NCBI RefSeq assembly: GCF_900115815.1
Contig: NZ_FOXV01000001.1
Span: 310,001 to 374,000 of the forward strand
Origin: Roseivivax halotolerans
GTDB taxonomy: Bacteria > Pseudomonadota > Alphaproteobacteria > Rhodobacterales > Rhodobacteraceae
Reading direction: 5' to 3'
Length of the DNA stretch: 64,000 nucleotides
Part shown: positions 1 to 11,359 of the stretch, piece by piece
Position numbering within the stretch: position 1 is the first letter of the stretch
Layout of the letters: each line of letters starts with the position of its first letter
Program-made: the position numbers and the translations under genes
The notes under the pieces: generated by a model
Seen by the model: the letters and a program-made list of their open reading frames with translations, nothing else
Told to the model about the DNA's origin: nothing
Databases searched by the model: none

Positions 1-606
1 TTGAAAGGTAGGTTCGTGATGACGGGCTGCCCAGTTATCTACGACTCTCCGATTTTTCAAAAGCAAAAATTCCACGAGGGAATCAAAAAAGTTGCCGTAA
101 CTATAACTGAAAGAGATGATTTCTTTGAACGTGAGTATCTTACACTCATCGATGTTAAGAGAAGCTTTCCAAATGCAGATAAATTTCTTGTTTTACACCA
201 AGATTTCCGCCCTAAAAGTTTCGTACAAAGCGCGTTAATGAAGTCAAAAGACAAAGTTTACTTGCGCAGGATAGAGGTACTACATCAGCTAGCCAGAGAT
301 ATGGGATACAGTATTATAGCGCCCAAGACGGAACTTGAGTGTAGGCAATTTTATGAGGGGATTGATATCCACGTAGGAAGCAGATTGCACGCGCACTTAA
401 ACTTTCTCAGTAGAAACAAGCGCAGCTTCCTAACGTACGTAGATGATCGGTGTCTCGGCTTCTCGGAGTTCTATAGATTTCCTTTGATCACCCCTGGAAG
501 TTTAGAAGAACATCTAGATTTTGACTTCGAAATAGTACGCGGGAAAGTATTTGAGTCTTGGAGAAATATGAGAAAATTCCTCGAGCAGTTGCCTGGAGTT
601 GCTTGA
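1..606 (+). CDS. Polysaccharide pyruvyl transferase-like protein, C-terminal part (5' end outside window)
   Basis: The frame is open to the window edge, so this is the 3' part of a longer gene; the TTG at base 1 is not evidence of a start. The visible 201 residues contain IHVGSRLHAHL at about 122-132, resembling the conserved VGSRLH-type motif of the polysaccharide pyruvyl transferase family, which adds pyruvyl groups to surface polysaccharides or teichoic acid-like polymers. The gene is visibly AT-rich, with A/T-ending codons (aaa, gat, ttt, aga), unlike every gene to its right, which suggests horizontal acquisition as part of a capsule, EPS or O-antigen locus lying to the left. Family assignment is moderate; the substrate cannot be inferred. 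Confidence 0.6.
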   Translation: MKGRFVMTGCPVIYDSPIFQKQKFHEGIKKVAVTITERDDFFEREYLTLIDVKRSFPNADKFLVLHQDFRPKSFVQSALMKSKDKVYLRRIEVLHQLARDMGYSIIAPKTELECRQFYEGIDIHVGSRLHAHLNFLSRNKRSFLTYVDDRCLGFSEFYRFPLITPGSLEEHLDFDFEIVRGKVFESWRNMRKFLEQLPGVA

Positions 607-689
607 CGATCCAAGCCGCGGTAAAGAGCGGTTGAAGCGTGTAGCAAGTTGAGTTTTGCTAGGTTTATATTTTTAGACTCTCTATTTAC

Positions 690-4034
<3,345 letters not shown>

Positions 4035-4101
4035 GTGGGACCTCATCATTCGGCAAGCGAGTCGCCCCGGCGGTAGCGGGCCGGAGCGCAAATTGTCGTG
4101 C

Positions 4102-4129
4102 CTTATAGACATGAGAGACGGCGGTTCAA
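4102..4129 (-). promoter_or_regulatory. Predicted sigma-70-type promoter of carB
   Basis: On the minus strand TTGAAC (4124-4129) is followed after 16 nt by TATAAG (4102-4107), giving a transcript start near 4095 and a leader of about 60 nt. A 14-bp palindrome, CGGTTC-AA-GAACCG (4122-4135), overlaps the -35 hexamer and could be an operator. Confidence 0.55.
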
Positions 4130-4195
4130 GAACCGTTTGACCTATAGTCGCATCACGATGTGCCCACGGGCGTCGCCCGGCGGTCAAATTCAAGC

Positions 4196-4213
4196 TGTCA
4201 GATTTTTCTGACA
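4196..4213 (+). promoter_or_regulatory. PpsR/CrtJ-type operator 1 (TGT-N12-ACA)
   Basis: TGTCAGATTTTTCTGACA is an exact TGT-N12-ACA with full dyad symmetry (TGTCAG/CTGACA). This is the consensus recognised by PpsR/CrtJ, the aerobic repressor of photosynthesis genes. It covers the -35 element of the promoter inferred for bchJ. Confidence 0.8.
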
Positions 4214-4236
4214 GTTTTTTCCAGCAAGTGTACTAT
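4208..4236 (+). promoter_or_regulatory. Predicted promoter of bchJ
   Basis: CTGACA (4208-4213), a 17-nt spacer and TACTAT (4231-4236). The -35 lies in the right half of PpsR box 1 and the -10 in the left part of box 2, so a bound repressor would occlude RNA polymerase. Confidence 0.6.
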
Positions 4237-4246
4237 ACATTTGACA
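4229..4246 (+). promoter_or_regulatory. PpsR/CrtJ-type operator 2 (TGT-N12-ACA)
   Basis: TGTACTATACATTTGACA is a second exact TGT-N12-ACA, separated from box 1 by 15 nt (33 bp centre to centre, about three helical turns). It covers the -10 element. Paired boxes are the usual arrangement for cooperative PpsR binding. Confidence 0.75.
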
Positions 4247-4315
4247 CATCGCAGGACACGCTCTGAGCGCCGCATTCAAAGCCAGGTTTTCCTCCATTCG
4301 CCGGGAGCGCCCGAA

Positions 4316-4921
4316 ATGGCCAATAGCCATGAGATCATCTCGCAGCCGCCCACCGGGTCGGGTCTCATGGACGCCAACATGGTTGCGTCGCTGCATGCCG
4401 TGATCGAGCAAGCCAAAGGTTCTGCCAGCCGCGACCGCGTTTTCGCCGATGCTGGAATCGAGGATCTGCCGGTTGACGACGGGACATTGTCAGAGGCCCG
4501 GGTTGCCCGGCTGCATTCATTGGTACGTGAAAACTGGCCCGGCGAGGCAAGCGAGATTCTAGACATGGCCGGGCGCGTCGCAGCCGAGGTCTTCGTCAGC
4601 CAGAACATCACGCCGAAAGCGATTCTCCTTCTACAGAACATGCCTTGGTCAGTGTCCGCCTGGCTCGTCGGAAAAGCGGCGCGGCTCAATTCTGCGGGTT
4701 TCCGAGGCTCGGGAACCTTCGCGATCCAGACCACCTCCCGGCTCGCGATCTATCACAACCCCCTGGCGATCGGCGTGACGGCGGACCAGCCGATCTGCCA
4801 TTTTCACGCCGCCATGTTCGAGCACATGTTCCAGCGCATGTCGCACCGCGATTTCGTGTGTCGGGAGACCGCCTGCATGGCCGCGGGGCACGACCATTGC
4901 AGCTTCGAGCTGACGCTTTGA
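4316..4921 (+). CDS. bchJ: BchJ-like V4R-domain protein (bacteriochlorophyll synthesis)
   Basis: A 201-residue protein. Residues from about 90 onward match the V4R/BchJ pattern: a helical stretch, FRGSGTF, then a C-terminal Cys/His-rich segment with CHFHAAMFEHMF, CRETACMAAGHDHCSFEL. BchJ was named a vinyl reductase of bacteriochlorophyll synthesis, but later work on other phototrophs assigns C8-vinyl reduction to BciA or BciB, so its role is better described as accessory, perhaps handling an intermediate. The start is the ATG at 4316, behind GGGAG; the open frame reaches back to 4160 but that would cross the promoter. Two PpsR boxes on its promoter support a photosynthesis role. It stands alone between carB and cfa, with no other photosynthesis structural genes in view. 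Confidence 0.8.
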   Translation: MANSHEIISQPPTGSGLMDANMVASLHAVIEQAKGSASRDRVFADAGIEDLPVDDGTLSEARVARLHSLVRENWPGEASEILDMAGRVAAEVFVSQNITPKAILLLQNMPWSVSAWLVGKAARLNSAGFRGSGTFAIQTTSRLAIYHNPLAIGVTADQPICHFHAAMFEHMFQRMSHRDFVCRETACMAAGHDHCSFELTL

Positions 4922-4922
4922 G

Positions 4923-6152
4923 TTATTCGGCAGCCTGCGCCAGCGCGCGATCTTTGGTGTAAAGATAATCGCGCGTCACCGGCACGGCGTATTGCTTTTT
5001 CGACAATTGCAGGTGGACGACGCCCTGGCGCTGCTCTTCGAAGGCGGTCTCGCAGGCAACGAGGTAGAAGCGCCACATCCGAACGAACCTCTCGTCGTAC
5101 ATCTCGCGCACTTGCGGCAAGACCGCCTCGAAGCGCTCGCGCCAATGCGCGAGCGTCGGCCCGTAATGACCGCGCAGCATCTCGATATCCGCCATCCAGA
5201 GACCCGCATGCTCCACCTCCGGCACGAGATCGGACATCGCCGGCACGTAGCCGCCGGGGAAGATGTACTTGTCGATCCAGGGCGAGGTCGGAGACGGACG
5301 GCTCGACAACGCAATCGAGTGGATCAGCGCGATGCCGTCGGGATCCAGAAGCTCGGCCACCTTTCCAAAATACGTCGAAAATTGCGGCCGGCCCACATGT
5401 TCGAGCATGCCGACGCTCACGATCCGGTCGAAGGTTTCGGTGACGTTCCGGTAATCTTCGAGCCGGAACTCCACGCGATCGACCAGCCCCGCCGCTTCGG
5501 CCCGCGCCTTTGCGGTTGCAAGCTGGTTGCGCGACAAGGTCACTCCGGTCACCTGCGCGCCGTAATCGCGTGCGAGCGTCAGCGCCATTCCGCCCCAGCC
5601 GCATCCGATGTCGAGAACGCGCATGCCGGGTTCGATCCTGAGCTTCTCGGCGATATGCGACTTCTTGGCCGCCTGCGCCTCGTCCAGCGTCATGTTGGGC
5701 CGGCTGAAATACGCGCAGGAATATTGCATGTCCTCGTCGAGGAAGAGCCGGTAAAGGTCATCCGAGATATCGTAATGATGCGCGACGTTCGAGCGCGCCG
5801 TTATCGGCGTGTTGCGCTGAAGGAACGTGCTGAGGGCCATGCGCGCGGAGTTGACCGCCTCGATCCACGCCGGCATCCGACCGCCGGTTTCGCGGGCGCG
5901 CTGCAGGAGCGCCAGAAGCGGGCGGAGATTGTCGTCGGACACCTCGATCCGCCCGTCCATATACGCCTCGCCCAGCGCGAGAACCGGGTTGAGACAGAGG
6001 GCACGCATTGCGGAGGGCTCACGGATCGTTGCCGCCACGCGCGGCTCCTCTCCCGATCCGTAGCGTGACACGCGCCCGTCCGGCCATGTCACGCTCAGAT
6101 CGCCCACCGTCACGAGTTTTCGTAAAACGCTGTCAAGAATACGGTCCCACAT
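4923..6152 (-). CDS. cfa: Cyclopropane-fatty-acyl-phospholipid synthase family methyltransferase
   Basis: Transfers a methyl(ene) group from S-adenosylmethionine to double bonds of membrane phospholipid acyl chains at the inner face of the membrane. The 409-residue product has the SAM-binding motif VLDIGCGWGG at about 179-188, the preceding YSCAYF at 144-149 and the HHYDISDDLY segment at 125-134, all typical of CFA synthase. Length fits the family. The start ATG at 6152 follows GAAAGGAGAGG. The gene is convergent with bchJ, with only one base between the two stop codons. Other members of this family methylate without forming a ring, so the exact lipid product is not certain. Confidence 0.88.
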   Translation of the reverse strand: MWDRILDSVLRKLVTVGDLSVTWPDGRVSRYGSGEEPRVAATIREPSAMRALCLNPVLALGEAYMDGRIEVSDDNLRPLLALLQRARETGGRMPAWIEAVNSARMALSTFLQRNTPITARSNVAHHYDISDDLYRLFLDEDMQYSCAYFSRPNMTLDEAQAAKKSHIAEKLRIEPGMRVLDIGCGWGGMALTLARDYGAQVTGVTLSRNQLATAKARAEAAGLVDRVEFRLEDYRNVTETFDRIVSVGMLEHVGRPQFSTYFGKVAELLDPDGIALIHSIALSSRPSPTSPWIDKYIFPGGYVPAMSDLVPEVEHAGLWMADIEMLRGHYGPTLAHWRERFEAVLPQVREMYDERFVRMWRFYLVACETAFEEQRQGVVHLQLSKKQYAVPVTRDYLYTKDRALAQAAE

Positions 6153-6255
6153 TGTGCCTCTCCTTTCAAAAAGGCTGTAAACCTGGCCCGCCGCTCGATA
6201 TGTCAGTTATTTTAGCGCGCCTTTCCGGCTGCGCCAAATCGTAGCAGCCTGCGGC

Positions 6256-6284
6256 TTGACTTCCCGGCCGGGGAACGATGTATC
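6256..6284 (+). promoter_or_regulatory. Possible aspS promoter
   Basis: TTGACT (6256-6261), 17 nt, TGTATC (6279-6284); the -35 is good and the -10 weak. It lies about 40 nt before the aspS start. Confidence 0.4.
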
Positions 6285-6324
6285 GGCGCACAACTTTTCC
6301 GCATTTTTCGAGGGGCGATCCCAG

Positions 6325-8106
6325 ATGCACGCTTACCGCAGCCATTCCTGCGCCGATCTTCGCAAAGAGCATGTAGGCGAAACGGTCCGCCTCGCAGGTT
6401 GGGTCCACCGCATCCGCGATCATGGCGGCGTGCTTTTCGTCGATCTGCGCGATCATTTCGGCATCACGCAGGTGCTCTGCGATCCCGACAGCCCGGTTTT
6501 CGCCGAAGTCGACAAGCTTCGCTCCGAATGGTGCGTGAAGATCGACGGCGTGGTGAAGGCGCGCGACGAGAGCCTTGTGAACCCCAAGCTGCCGACCGGC
6601 GAGATCGAGGTCTATATCCGTGACGTCGAGATTCTGGGCGCGTCCGAAGAATTGCCGCTCATCGTCTTCGGCGACCAGGAATATCCCGAGGAGACGCGCC
6701 TGCGGTATCGCTACCTCGACCTGCGCCGCGAGGTCATGCAGAAGAACATGACCCTGCGCTCGGACGTCGTGCGCTCCATCCGGCAACGGATGTGGGATCA
6801 GAACTTCAGGGAATACCAGACACCGATCATCACCGCGTCCTCGCCCGAAGGCGCGCGCGACTTCCTTGTGCCCTCGCGCCTGCATCCGGGCAAGTTCTAC
6901 GCGCTGCCGCAGGCGCCGCAGCAGTTCAAACAGCTCATCATGGTGTCGGGCTTCGACAAGTACTTCCAGATCGCGCCCTGCTTCCGCGACGAGGATCCGC
7001 GCGCCGACCGCTCGCCCACAGATTTCTACCAGCTCGACATGGAGATGAGCTTCGTCGAGCAGCAGGACGTCTTCGACACGATCGCGCCTGTCGTCGCGGG
7101 CGTCTTCGAGGAGTTCGGCGGCGGCCGCAACGTCGACGCGCCGCAGGACTGGCCGCAGATCTCCTATGCCGACGCGGCGCTCTGGTACGGCACGGACAAG
7201 CCGGACCTCAGGAACCCGATCAAGATGGAGCGCGTCTCGGAGCATTTCAAAGGCTCGGGCTTTGCCATCTTCGCCAAGCTCCTCGAACAGGACGGCACCG
7301 AGATCCGCGCCATCCCCGCGCCCGGCGGCGGGTCGCGCAAGTTCTGCGACCGGATGAACGCCTTCGCGCAGAAAGAGGGTCTACCGGGGATGGGGTATAT
7401 CTTCTGGCGAGATCAGGGCGATGGCATGGAAGCCGCCGGCCCGCTTGCCAAGAACATCGGCCCCGAACGCACCGAGGCGATCCGCGAACAGCTGGGTCTC
7501 GGCGTCGGCGATGCGGCGTTCTTCCTTGGCGGCAAGCCCAAGGATTTCGAACGGGTCGCGGGCAAGGCGCGCACCGTGATCGGCGACGAGCTGGGCCTCA
7601 CCGATCAGAACCGCTTCGCCTTCGCCTGGATCGTCGATTTCCCGATGTACGAGGCCGACGAAGAGACGGGCGAGATTGACTTCAGCCACAACCCCTTCTC
7701 GATGCCGCAGGGCGGGATGGACGCGCTTCAGGGCGATCCCTTGAGCGTGAAAGGCTACCAGTACGATCTGGCCTGCAACGGCTACGAGCTGGTCTCCGGC
7801 GCGATCCGGAACCACAAGCCCGAGATCATGTTCCGCGCCTTCGAGCTTGCCGGTTACGGCGAAGACGAGGTTCGCAAGCGCTTTGGCGGCATGGTCAACG
7901 CCTTCCGCTTCGGCGCACCCCCGCATGGCGGCTGCGCGGCGGGAATCGACCGGATCGTGATGCTGCTCGCGGATGAAGACAATATCCGCGAGGTCATCAT
8001 GTTCCCGATGAACCAGCGCGCCGAGGATCTGATGATGGGCGCGCCCTCCGAGCCGTCCGCCGATCAGCTCATGGAACTGCGCCTCCGGGTGATGCCCGAG
8101 GAGTGA
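6325..8106 (+). CDS. aspS: Aspartyl-tRNA synthetase
   Basis: Class IIb synthetase charging tRNA-Asp; in many alphaproteobacteria the enzyme is non-discriminating and also makes Asp-tRNA-Asn for the GatCAB amidotransferase. The 593-residue protein has an N-terminal OB-fold anticodon-binding region (about 1-110), class II motif 2 in [20 protein letters not shown], the bacterial GAD insertion, and motif 3 in [14 protein letters not shown] near the C-terminus. The start ATG at 6325 sits behind GAGGGGCGA and gives the conserved MHAYRSHxC N-terminus; the frame runs further upstream but that extension is not family-like. A strong hairpin follows the stop. Confidence 0.97.
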   Translation: MHAYRSHSCADLRKEHVGETVRLAGWVHRIRDHGGVLFVDLRDHFGITQVLCDPDSPVFAEVDKLRSEWCVKIDGVVKARDESLVNPKLPTGEIEVYIRDVEILGASEELPLIVFGDQEYPEETRLRYRYLDLRREVMQKNMTLRSDVVRSIRQRMWDQNFREYQTPIITASSPEGARDFLVPSRLHPGKFYALPQAPQQFKQLIMVSGFDKYFQIAPCFRDEDPRADRSPTDFYQLDMEMSFVEQQDVFDTIAPVVAGVFEEFGGGRNVDAPQDWPQISYADAALWYGTDKPDLRNPIKMERVSEHFKGSGFAIFAKLLEQDGTEIRAIPAPGGGSRKFCDRMNAFAQKEGLPGMGYIFWRDQGDGMEAAGPLAKNIGPERTEAIREQLGLGVGDAAFFLGGKPKDFERVAGKARTVIGDELGLTDQNRFAFAWIVDFPMYEADEETGEIDFSHNPFSMPQGGMDALQGDPLSVKGYQYDLACNGYELVSGAIRNHKPEIMFRAFELAGYGEDEVRKRFGGMVNAFRFGAPPHGGCAAGIDRIVMLLADEDNIREVIMFPMNQRAEDLMMGAPSEPSADQLMELRLRVMPEE

Positions 8107-8117
8107 CAGCGCCCGCC

Positions 8118-8147
8118 CGCGCGACCGATCTTCGGAACGGTCGCGCG
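8118..8147 (+). terminator. Hairpin after aspS
   Basis: CGCGCGACCG (8118-8127) pairs perfectly with CGGTCGCGCG (8138-8147) over a 10-nt loop, directly after the aspS stop. No T-run follows, so termination is plausible but not certain. Confidence 0.5.
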
Positions 8148-8259
8148 GCGACGCCCTGAACTATGTGCGCCTCCGACGCGAAAAAACGCGCCCGGCGCCG
8201 ATATCTATTCCGTCCTGAAAACTTGTACGCACCTCTCACGGTTCAAACGACCGGAGAAA

Positions 8260-8345
8260 TGGTGCCCAGGAGAGGACTCGAACCTCCACGTCCATACGGA
8301 CACCAGCACCTGAAGCTGGCGCGTCTACCATTCCGCCACCTGGGC
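8260..8345 (-). tRNA. tRNA-Leu (anticodon CAG)
   Basis: Read on the minus strand from 8345: acceptor GCCCAGG pairs with CCTGGGC, discriminator A, and an encoded CCA end. The T-loop segment GGTTCGAGTCC is present, and the long variable arm (TGTCCGTATGGACG) is typical of type II tRNA-Leu. The anticodon loop CTTCAGG gives anticodon CAG, reading CUG, expected to be the major leucine codon in this GC-rich genome. Length is 86 nt including CCA. Confidence 0.96.
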
Positions 8346-8361
8346 AGGTTGCGTGGAGGGG

Positions 8362-8390
8362 CGTTTAGACCCCGTCGCGATGCGTGTCAA
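8362..8390 (-). promoter_or_regulatory. Promoter of tRNA-Leu
   Basis: Minus strand TTGACA (8385-8390), 17-nt spacer, TAAACG (8362-8367). The transcript would start about 10 nt before the mature tRNA 5' end. Confidence 0.55.
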
Positions 8391-8492
8391 CGGCGATTCC
8401 GCGACGTTTCGCACTGCGGCGCGGCGTCCCTTGCCGTAGGGCGCGGGCAGGGTTAGGAACGGGCAAACCGACGCTCCGAGGGGAGAGACCCG

Positions 8493-9482
8493 ATGCCCAA
8501 ATCCAAGCTCGTCACCATCTTCGGCGGCTCCGGCTTTCTGGGCCGATACATCGCACGGCGCATGGCCAAGGATGGCTGGCGCGTCCGGGTGGCGTGCCGC
8601 CATCCCAACGATGCGATCTTCGTGCGAACCTATGGGGTTGTCGGTCAGGTCGAGCCCGTCTTCTGCAACATCCGCGATGACGAGTCGGTCAGGCACGTGA
8701 CGATGGGCGCGAATGCGGTGGTCAATTGCATCGGCGTTCTGGCCGAGGCGGGACGGAATACCTTCGACGCGGTTCAGGCCGAGGGCGCGGCGCGGGTCGC
8801 ACGCATGGCGAGCCAGGAAAATGTCGGGGCGCTCGTGCAGATCTCGGCAATCGGCGCGGATTCTGGCTCCAAGAGCGAATATGCCCGGACGAAGGCTGCC
8901 GGCGAAGAGGCGGTTCTCGAGGCGTTCCCGGGTGCCATCATCCTCCGGCCCTCGATCATCTACGGGCACGAGGACCAGTTCTTCAACCGCTTCGCCCAGA
9001 TGACGCGCCTCGGGCCGATCCTGCCCGTCGTGGGCGCGAGTACAAAATTCCAACCGGTCTATGTAGACGATGTGGCACATGCCGCCTGCAAGGGCGTCAA
9101 GGGCGAGGCGGCGCCGGGTATCTACGAGCTTGGCGGCCCCGATGTGAACACGTTCCGCGAGCTGATGAGCTACATGCTCGAGGTGATCGCGCGGCGCAGG
9201 CTCATCCTCAATATCCCGTTCCCTATCGCGTACCTGATGGGGTTCGGCTTCGACATGGCGAACAAGGCGTCCTTCGGGCTCTTACCGGCTCAGATCACCC
9301 GCGACCAGGTACAGAACCTCAAGGTGGACAACGTTGTTGCTGATGGTGCGAAGGGATTTTCGGACCTCGGGATCGAGCCCATTTCGATGGAAGCGGTCCT
9401 TCCCGACTACCTTTGGCGCTTCCGCCCGTCTGGCCAGTATTTCGCGATCAAGAAATCCGCGGAATCGCTGAAGCCGCGCTGA
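8493..9482 (+). CDS. Complex I NDUFA9-subunit-family NAD(P)-binding protein
   Basis: A 329-residue atypical short-chain dehydrogenase of the NDUFA9-like family, related to the mitochondrial complex I accessory subunit and common in alphaproteobacteria. The dinucleotide-binding motif GGSGFLGR is at 11-18, followed by ACRHP, NCIGVL, and LRPSIIYG typical of NmrA-like or NDUFA9-like proteins. There is no complete SDR YxxxK catalytic pair in the normal context, consistent with a structural or NADPH-binding role. A GAGGGGAG ribosome-binding site precedes the start. No other complex I gene is nearby, so assembly into the complex is inferred from family only. Confidence 0.82.
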   Translation: MPKSKLVTIFGGSGFLGRYIARRMAKDGWRVRVACRHPNDAIFVRTYGVVGQVEPVFCNIRDDESVRHVTMGANAVVNCIGVLAEAGRNTFDAVQAEGAARVARMASQENVGALVQISAIGADSGSKSEYARTKAAGEEAVLEAFPGAIILRPSIIYGHEDQFFNRFAQMTRLGPILPVVGASTKFQPVYVDDVAHAACKGVKGEAAPGIYELGGPDVNTFRELMSYMLEVIARRRLILNIPFPIAYLMGFGFDMANKASFGLLPAQITRDQVQNLKVDNVVADGAKGFSDLGIEPISMEAVLPDYLWRFRPSGQYFAIKKSAESLKPR

Positions 9483-9489
9483 GAACGGA

Positions 9490-9771
9490 TCAGGCGTTTC
9501 CGTCTTTCAGCTTGGCAAGCCGGACCGCATTCAGGCAGCCCGGCATGGCGGCATCGGCGTCCGCGTGACGCGACAGCCACCTGTCGCACTGCCCAGGTGC
9601 GGGGCAGTGACGGCACCGCTCCACGATATCCGCCCAGTCACCATGCGAGAGATCGCCGGCCTGACGTGCCGCGGCGGGGTCTGCGCCCAAGGTCTTGGCC
9701 ATGCGCCGAACGCGCATCAGGTGCGCCCGGCGGTCCCCGATCGGACGCGGAAAGCCGTCTTTGAGCGTCAC
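9490..9771 (-). CDS. DUF6455 family four-cysteine protein (second of a pair)
   Basis: A 93-residue soluble protein. Cysteines at 53, 56, 62 and 79 form C-x2-C-x5-C-x16-C, exactly the spacing of the preceding gene's product, so the pair probably arose by duplication. The family's function is unknown; four conserved cysteines suggest a metal or iron-sulfur site (inference). I chose the GTG at 9771 because it forms a GTGA overlap with the stop codon of the upstream gene, a usual sign of translational coupling; the open frame reaches 9885 only by running over that gene. It would be cotranscribed from the promoter with the FNR-type box at 10084-10097. Confidence 0.75.
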   Translation of the reverse strand: MTLKDGFPRPIGDRRAHLMRVRRMAKTLGADPAAARQAGDLSHGDWADIVERCRHCPAPGQCDRWLSRHADADAAMPGCLNAVRLAKLKDGNA

Positions 9772-10028
9772 CGGGCCTTGTCCGACAGCGTCGCGAAGCG
9801 TTCGGCGTTCCGGCAATAGGGTGGAGCGGCATCCGCTGCGACCGTGTCCAGAAGGAAAGCTTCGCACGAGCCGAGCTGCGTGCACCCCAGACAGGACAAT
9901 ATCGCGTCGTCGCGTTCGGCGGACGGAAAGAGCCCGCGCTGGCCGAGCTCTTCCAGATCGAGGCCGAGCGTGTCGGCCATACGGCTGACAAGCGTCTCGT
10001 GTTTGTCGCGAATCTTGCGGCTGACCAT
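9768..10028 (-). CDS. DUF6455 family four-cysteine protein (first of a pair)
   Basis: An 86-residue protein with cysteines at 46, 49, 55 and 72 (C-x2-C-x5-C-x16-C), preceded by a helical segment with GLDLEELGQRG. DUF6455 members are small, common in Rhodobacteraceae and uncharacterised. The ATG at 10028 follows GAGGGAG with good spacing. The gene overlaps the next by four bases (GTGA). The leader contains a perfect FNR-type box centred about 62 nt before the start codon and a CAGAAT -10-like sequence between them, so oxygen-limited induction is inferred. Metal binding is suggested by the cysteines but not shown. Confidence 0.78.
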   Translation of the reverse strand: MVSRKIRDKHETLVSRMADTLGLDLEELGQRGLFPSAERDDAILSCLGCTQLGSCEAFLLDTVAADAAPPYCRNAERFATLSDKAR

Positions 10029-10083
10029 GATAGCTCCCTCTGCAGATTGAGGGTCATTCTGTCAGCCAGCCGCGCGCACAACC

Positions 10084-10097
10084 TTGATCCGTATCAA
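10084..10097 (-). promoter_or_regulatory. FNR/FnrL-type box upstream of the DUF6455 pair
   Basis: TTGATCCGTATCAA is an exact TTGAT-N4-ATCAA, the FNR-family consensus (FnrL in Rhodobacter). Its centre (10090.5) puts a class II start near 10049, with CAGAAT at 10056-10061 (minus strand) as a -10. It overlaps the stop codon of the M48 gene, so the only gene it can serve is the DUF6455 pair. A Dnr-type regulator with the same consensus is an alternative. Confidence 0.75.
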
Positions 10098-10819
10098 ATC
10101 GCGCCGATGCGGGCGGCGGTACGGCGCACGATGTCGATCCGGGCAGCGTTCGGCGGGTGTGAGCCGAGGAAGCGGTTGCCGGGATCGGGAATACGCAAGA
10201 AGAACTCGGCACCGCGGACTGGATTGTAGCCTGCGCGCGCGGTGATGATCGTGCCGAGCTGGTCTGCCTCGAGCTCGAAATCCTTGGAATAGCGCCGTGC
10301 GCCCACCTGCGCGCCGATCTGTTCGGCCTCACGGATATAATCTTCGCTGGCGCCCGAAGCGGCGGCAAGGCCCGAGAAGATGACCGCGCCGACACTGGCG
10401 TTTTGCTGTTGCCGGTTGAGATGGCCGAGAATGTGGTGCGAGGCTTCGTGCCCCATCACGAAGGCCAGTTCGTCGGCATTGTTCACCGAGGCGATCAGCG
10501 CGAGATTGAAAGCGAGGATCGGCCGGCCCGCGCGGTCTATCGTCTGGTAGGCGTTCGGCTGCTGGCCGGGCCGATCATCGACGACAATGATGAAATTGCA
10601 GTTCGAGTCAGGCGAGATGCGGCGGCATTCCGCTTCGGCCACGGGCTCCACCGTATCCACGACCTCGATGAAATTGTTCGCCGCCGCCTGCGCGCGGTTC
10701 TGAGTATCGGGCGTGCCAACAGGCTCGAAGACGCCCGAAGGCGGCGTCGCCGGCCCCGATTGAGGCAACGGGGCGCAAGCCGACAGAAGAACGAGGAGAA
10801 GAGGAAGGAGGCGCAGCAT
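10094..10819 (-). CDS. M48 family metalloprotease, predicted lipoprotein
   Basis: A 241-residue periplasmic zinc protease of the M48 (BepA/LoiP-like) group, likely acting on misfolded outer-membrane or periplasmic proteins. The start at 10819 gives a clear lipoprotein signal (MLRLLPLLLVLLSAC, lipobox LSAC with Cys15). The zinc motif HEASH is at 124-128, with the third ligand expected in FELEADQLGT at about 181-190. There are no TPR repeats, so it is a short stand-alone protease domain. The open frame extends to 10879 but the signal peptide fixes the start, preceded by GGAGGCG-type sequence on the opposite reading. The stop overlaps the FNR-type box of the next transcription unit. Confidence 0.9.
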   Translation of the reverse strand: MLRLLPLLLVLLSACAPLPQSGPATPPSGVFEPVGTPDTQNRAQAAANNFIEVVDTVEPVAEAECRRISPDSNCNFIIVVDDRPGQQPNAYQTIDRAGRPILAFNLALIASVNNADELAFVMGHEASHHILGHLNRQQQNASVGAVIFSGLAAASGASEDYIREAEQIGAQVGARRYSKDFELEADQLGTIITARAGYNPVRGAEFFLRIPDPGNRFLGSHPPNAARIDIVRRTAARIGAI

Positions 10820-10925
10820 GTCTCTCACATAATTCTGGTATGGAAGGCATAACTCCGCCGATGCCGCGCGGAAACCCAAGATTCTGCGACTTGGCGATGG
10901 CTTGCCGACACCTAGCTTGCCGGAA

Positions 10926-11312
10926 ATGACCGAGCAACTGACCGTTATCTACAACGATACATGCCCAATCTGCGCCCGTGAGGTGCGTGGCTACAAGCGG
11001 ATGACGGAGCGACATGACCTCCCCATACGCTTCCGCGGCCTCTCGGAAGGTGAACTGGATGCCTACGGCTTGAGCAAGCGCGCCGCCGCACGCCGGTTCC
11101 ACGTGGAGGAGAACGGTCGCGTTTATGACGGTGTCGATGCGTTCGCCCGCGTCTGGGACAGGATTCCGAGACTGCGCTGGCTGGCCCGCCTCGTGCGCCT
11201 GCCCGGCCTCCACAAGCTTTCCGAGTTGCTCTACGATTACGTTGCCGCGCCAGCACTTTTTGCGCTTCATCGGCGGCGCGTCAGCAAGGGCAACGCGTAC
11301 CGCCGCGGCTAG
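10926..11312 (+). CDS. DUF393 / DCC thiol-disulfide oxidoreductase-like protein
   Basis: A 128-residue small protein of the DUF393 family, named for the motif seen here as YNDTCPIC at 9-16 (Cys13-x2-Cys16), resembling a thioredoxin-like redox pair. A second conserved segment GVDAFARVWDRIP follows at about 67-79. Its substrate is unknown. I chose the ATG at 10926 over the upstream one at 10902 because it begins just before the conserved strand. It is divergent from the M48 gene. Confidence 0.82.
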   Translation: MTEQLTVIYNDTCPICAREVRGYKRMTERHDLPIRFRGLSEGELDAYGLSKRAAARRFHVEENGRVYDGVDAFARVWDRIPRLRWLARLVRLPGLHKLSELLYDYVAAPALFALHRRRVSKGNAYRRG

Positions 11313-11359
11313 CGCCGAAAACGGTTTTCGCCGCTGCGATCCCGGTCTAGGCTCGGGTC

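Noticed and set aside
4160-4315. N-terminal extension of the bchJ-like gene
   Set aside because: It would start upstream of the promoter and both PpsR boxes; the ATG at 4316 has a ribosome-binding site.
10603-11270. Minus-strand frame opposite the DUF393 gene
   Set aside because: Spans the divergent intergenic region and carries no motif.
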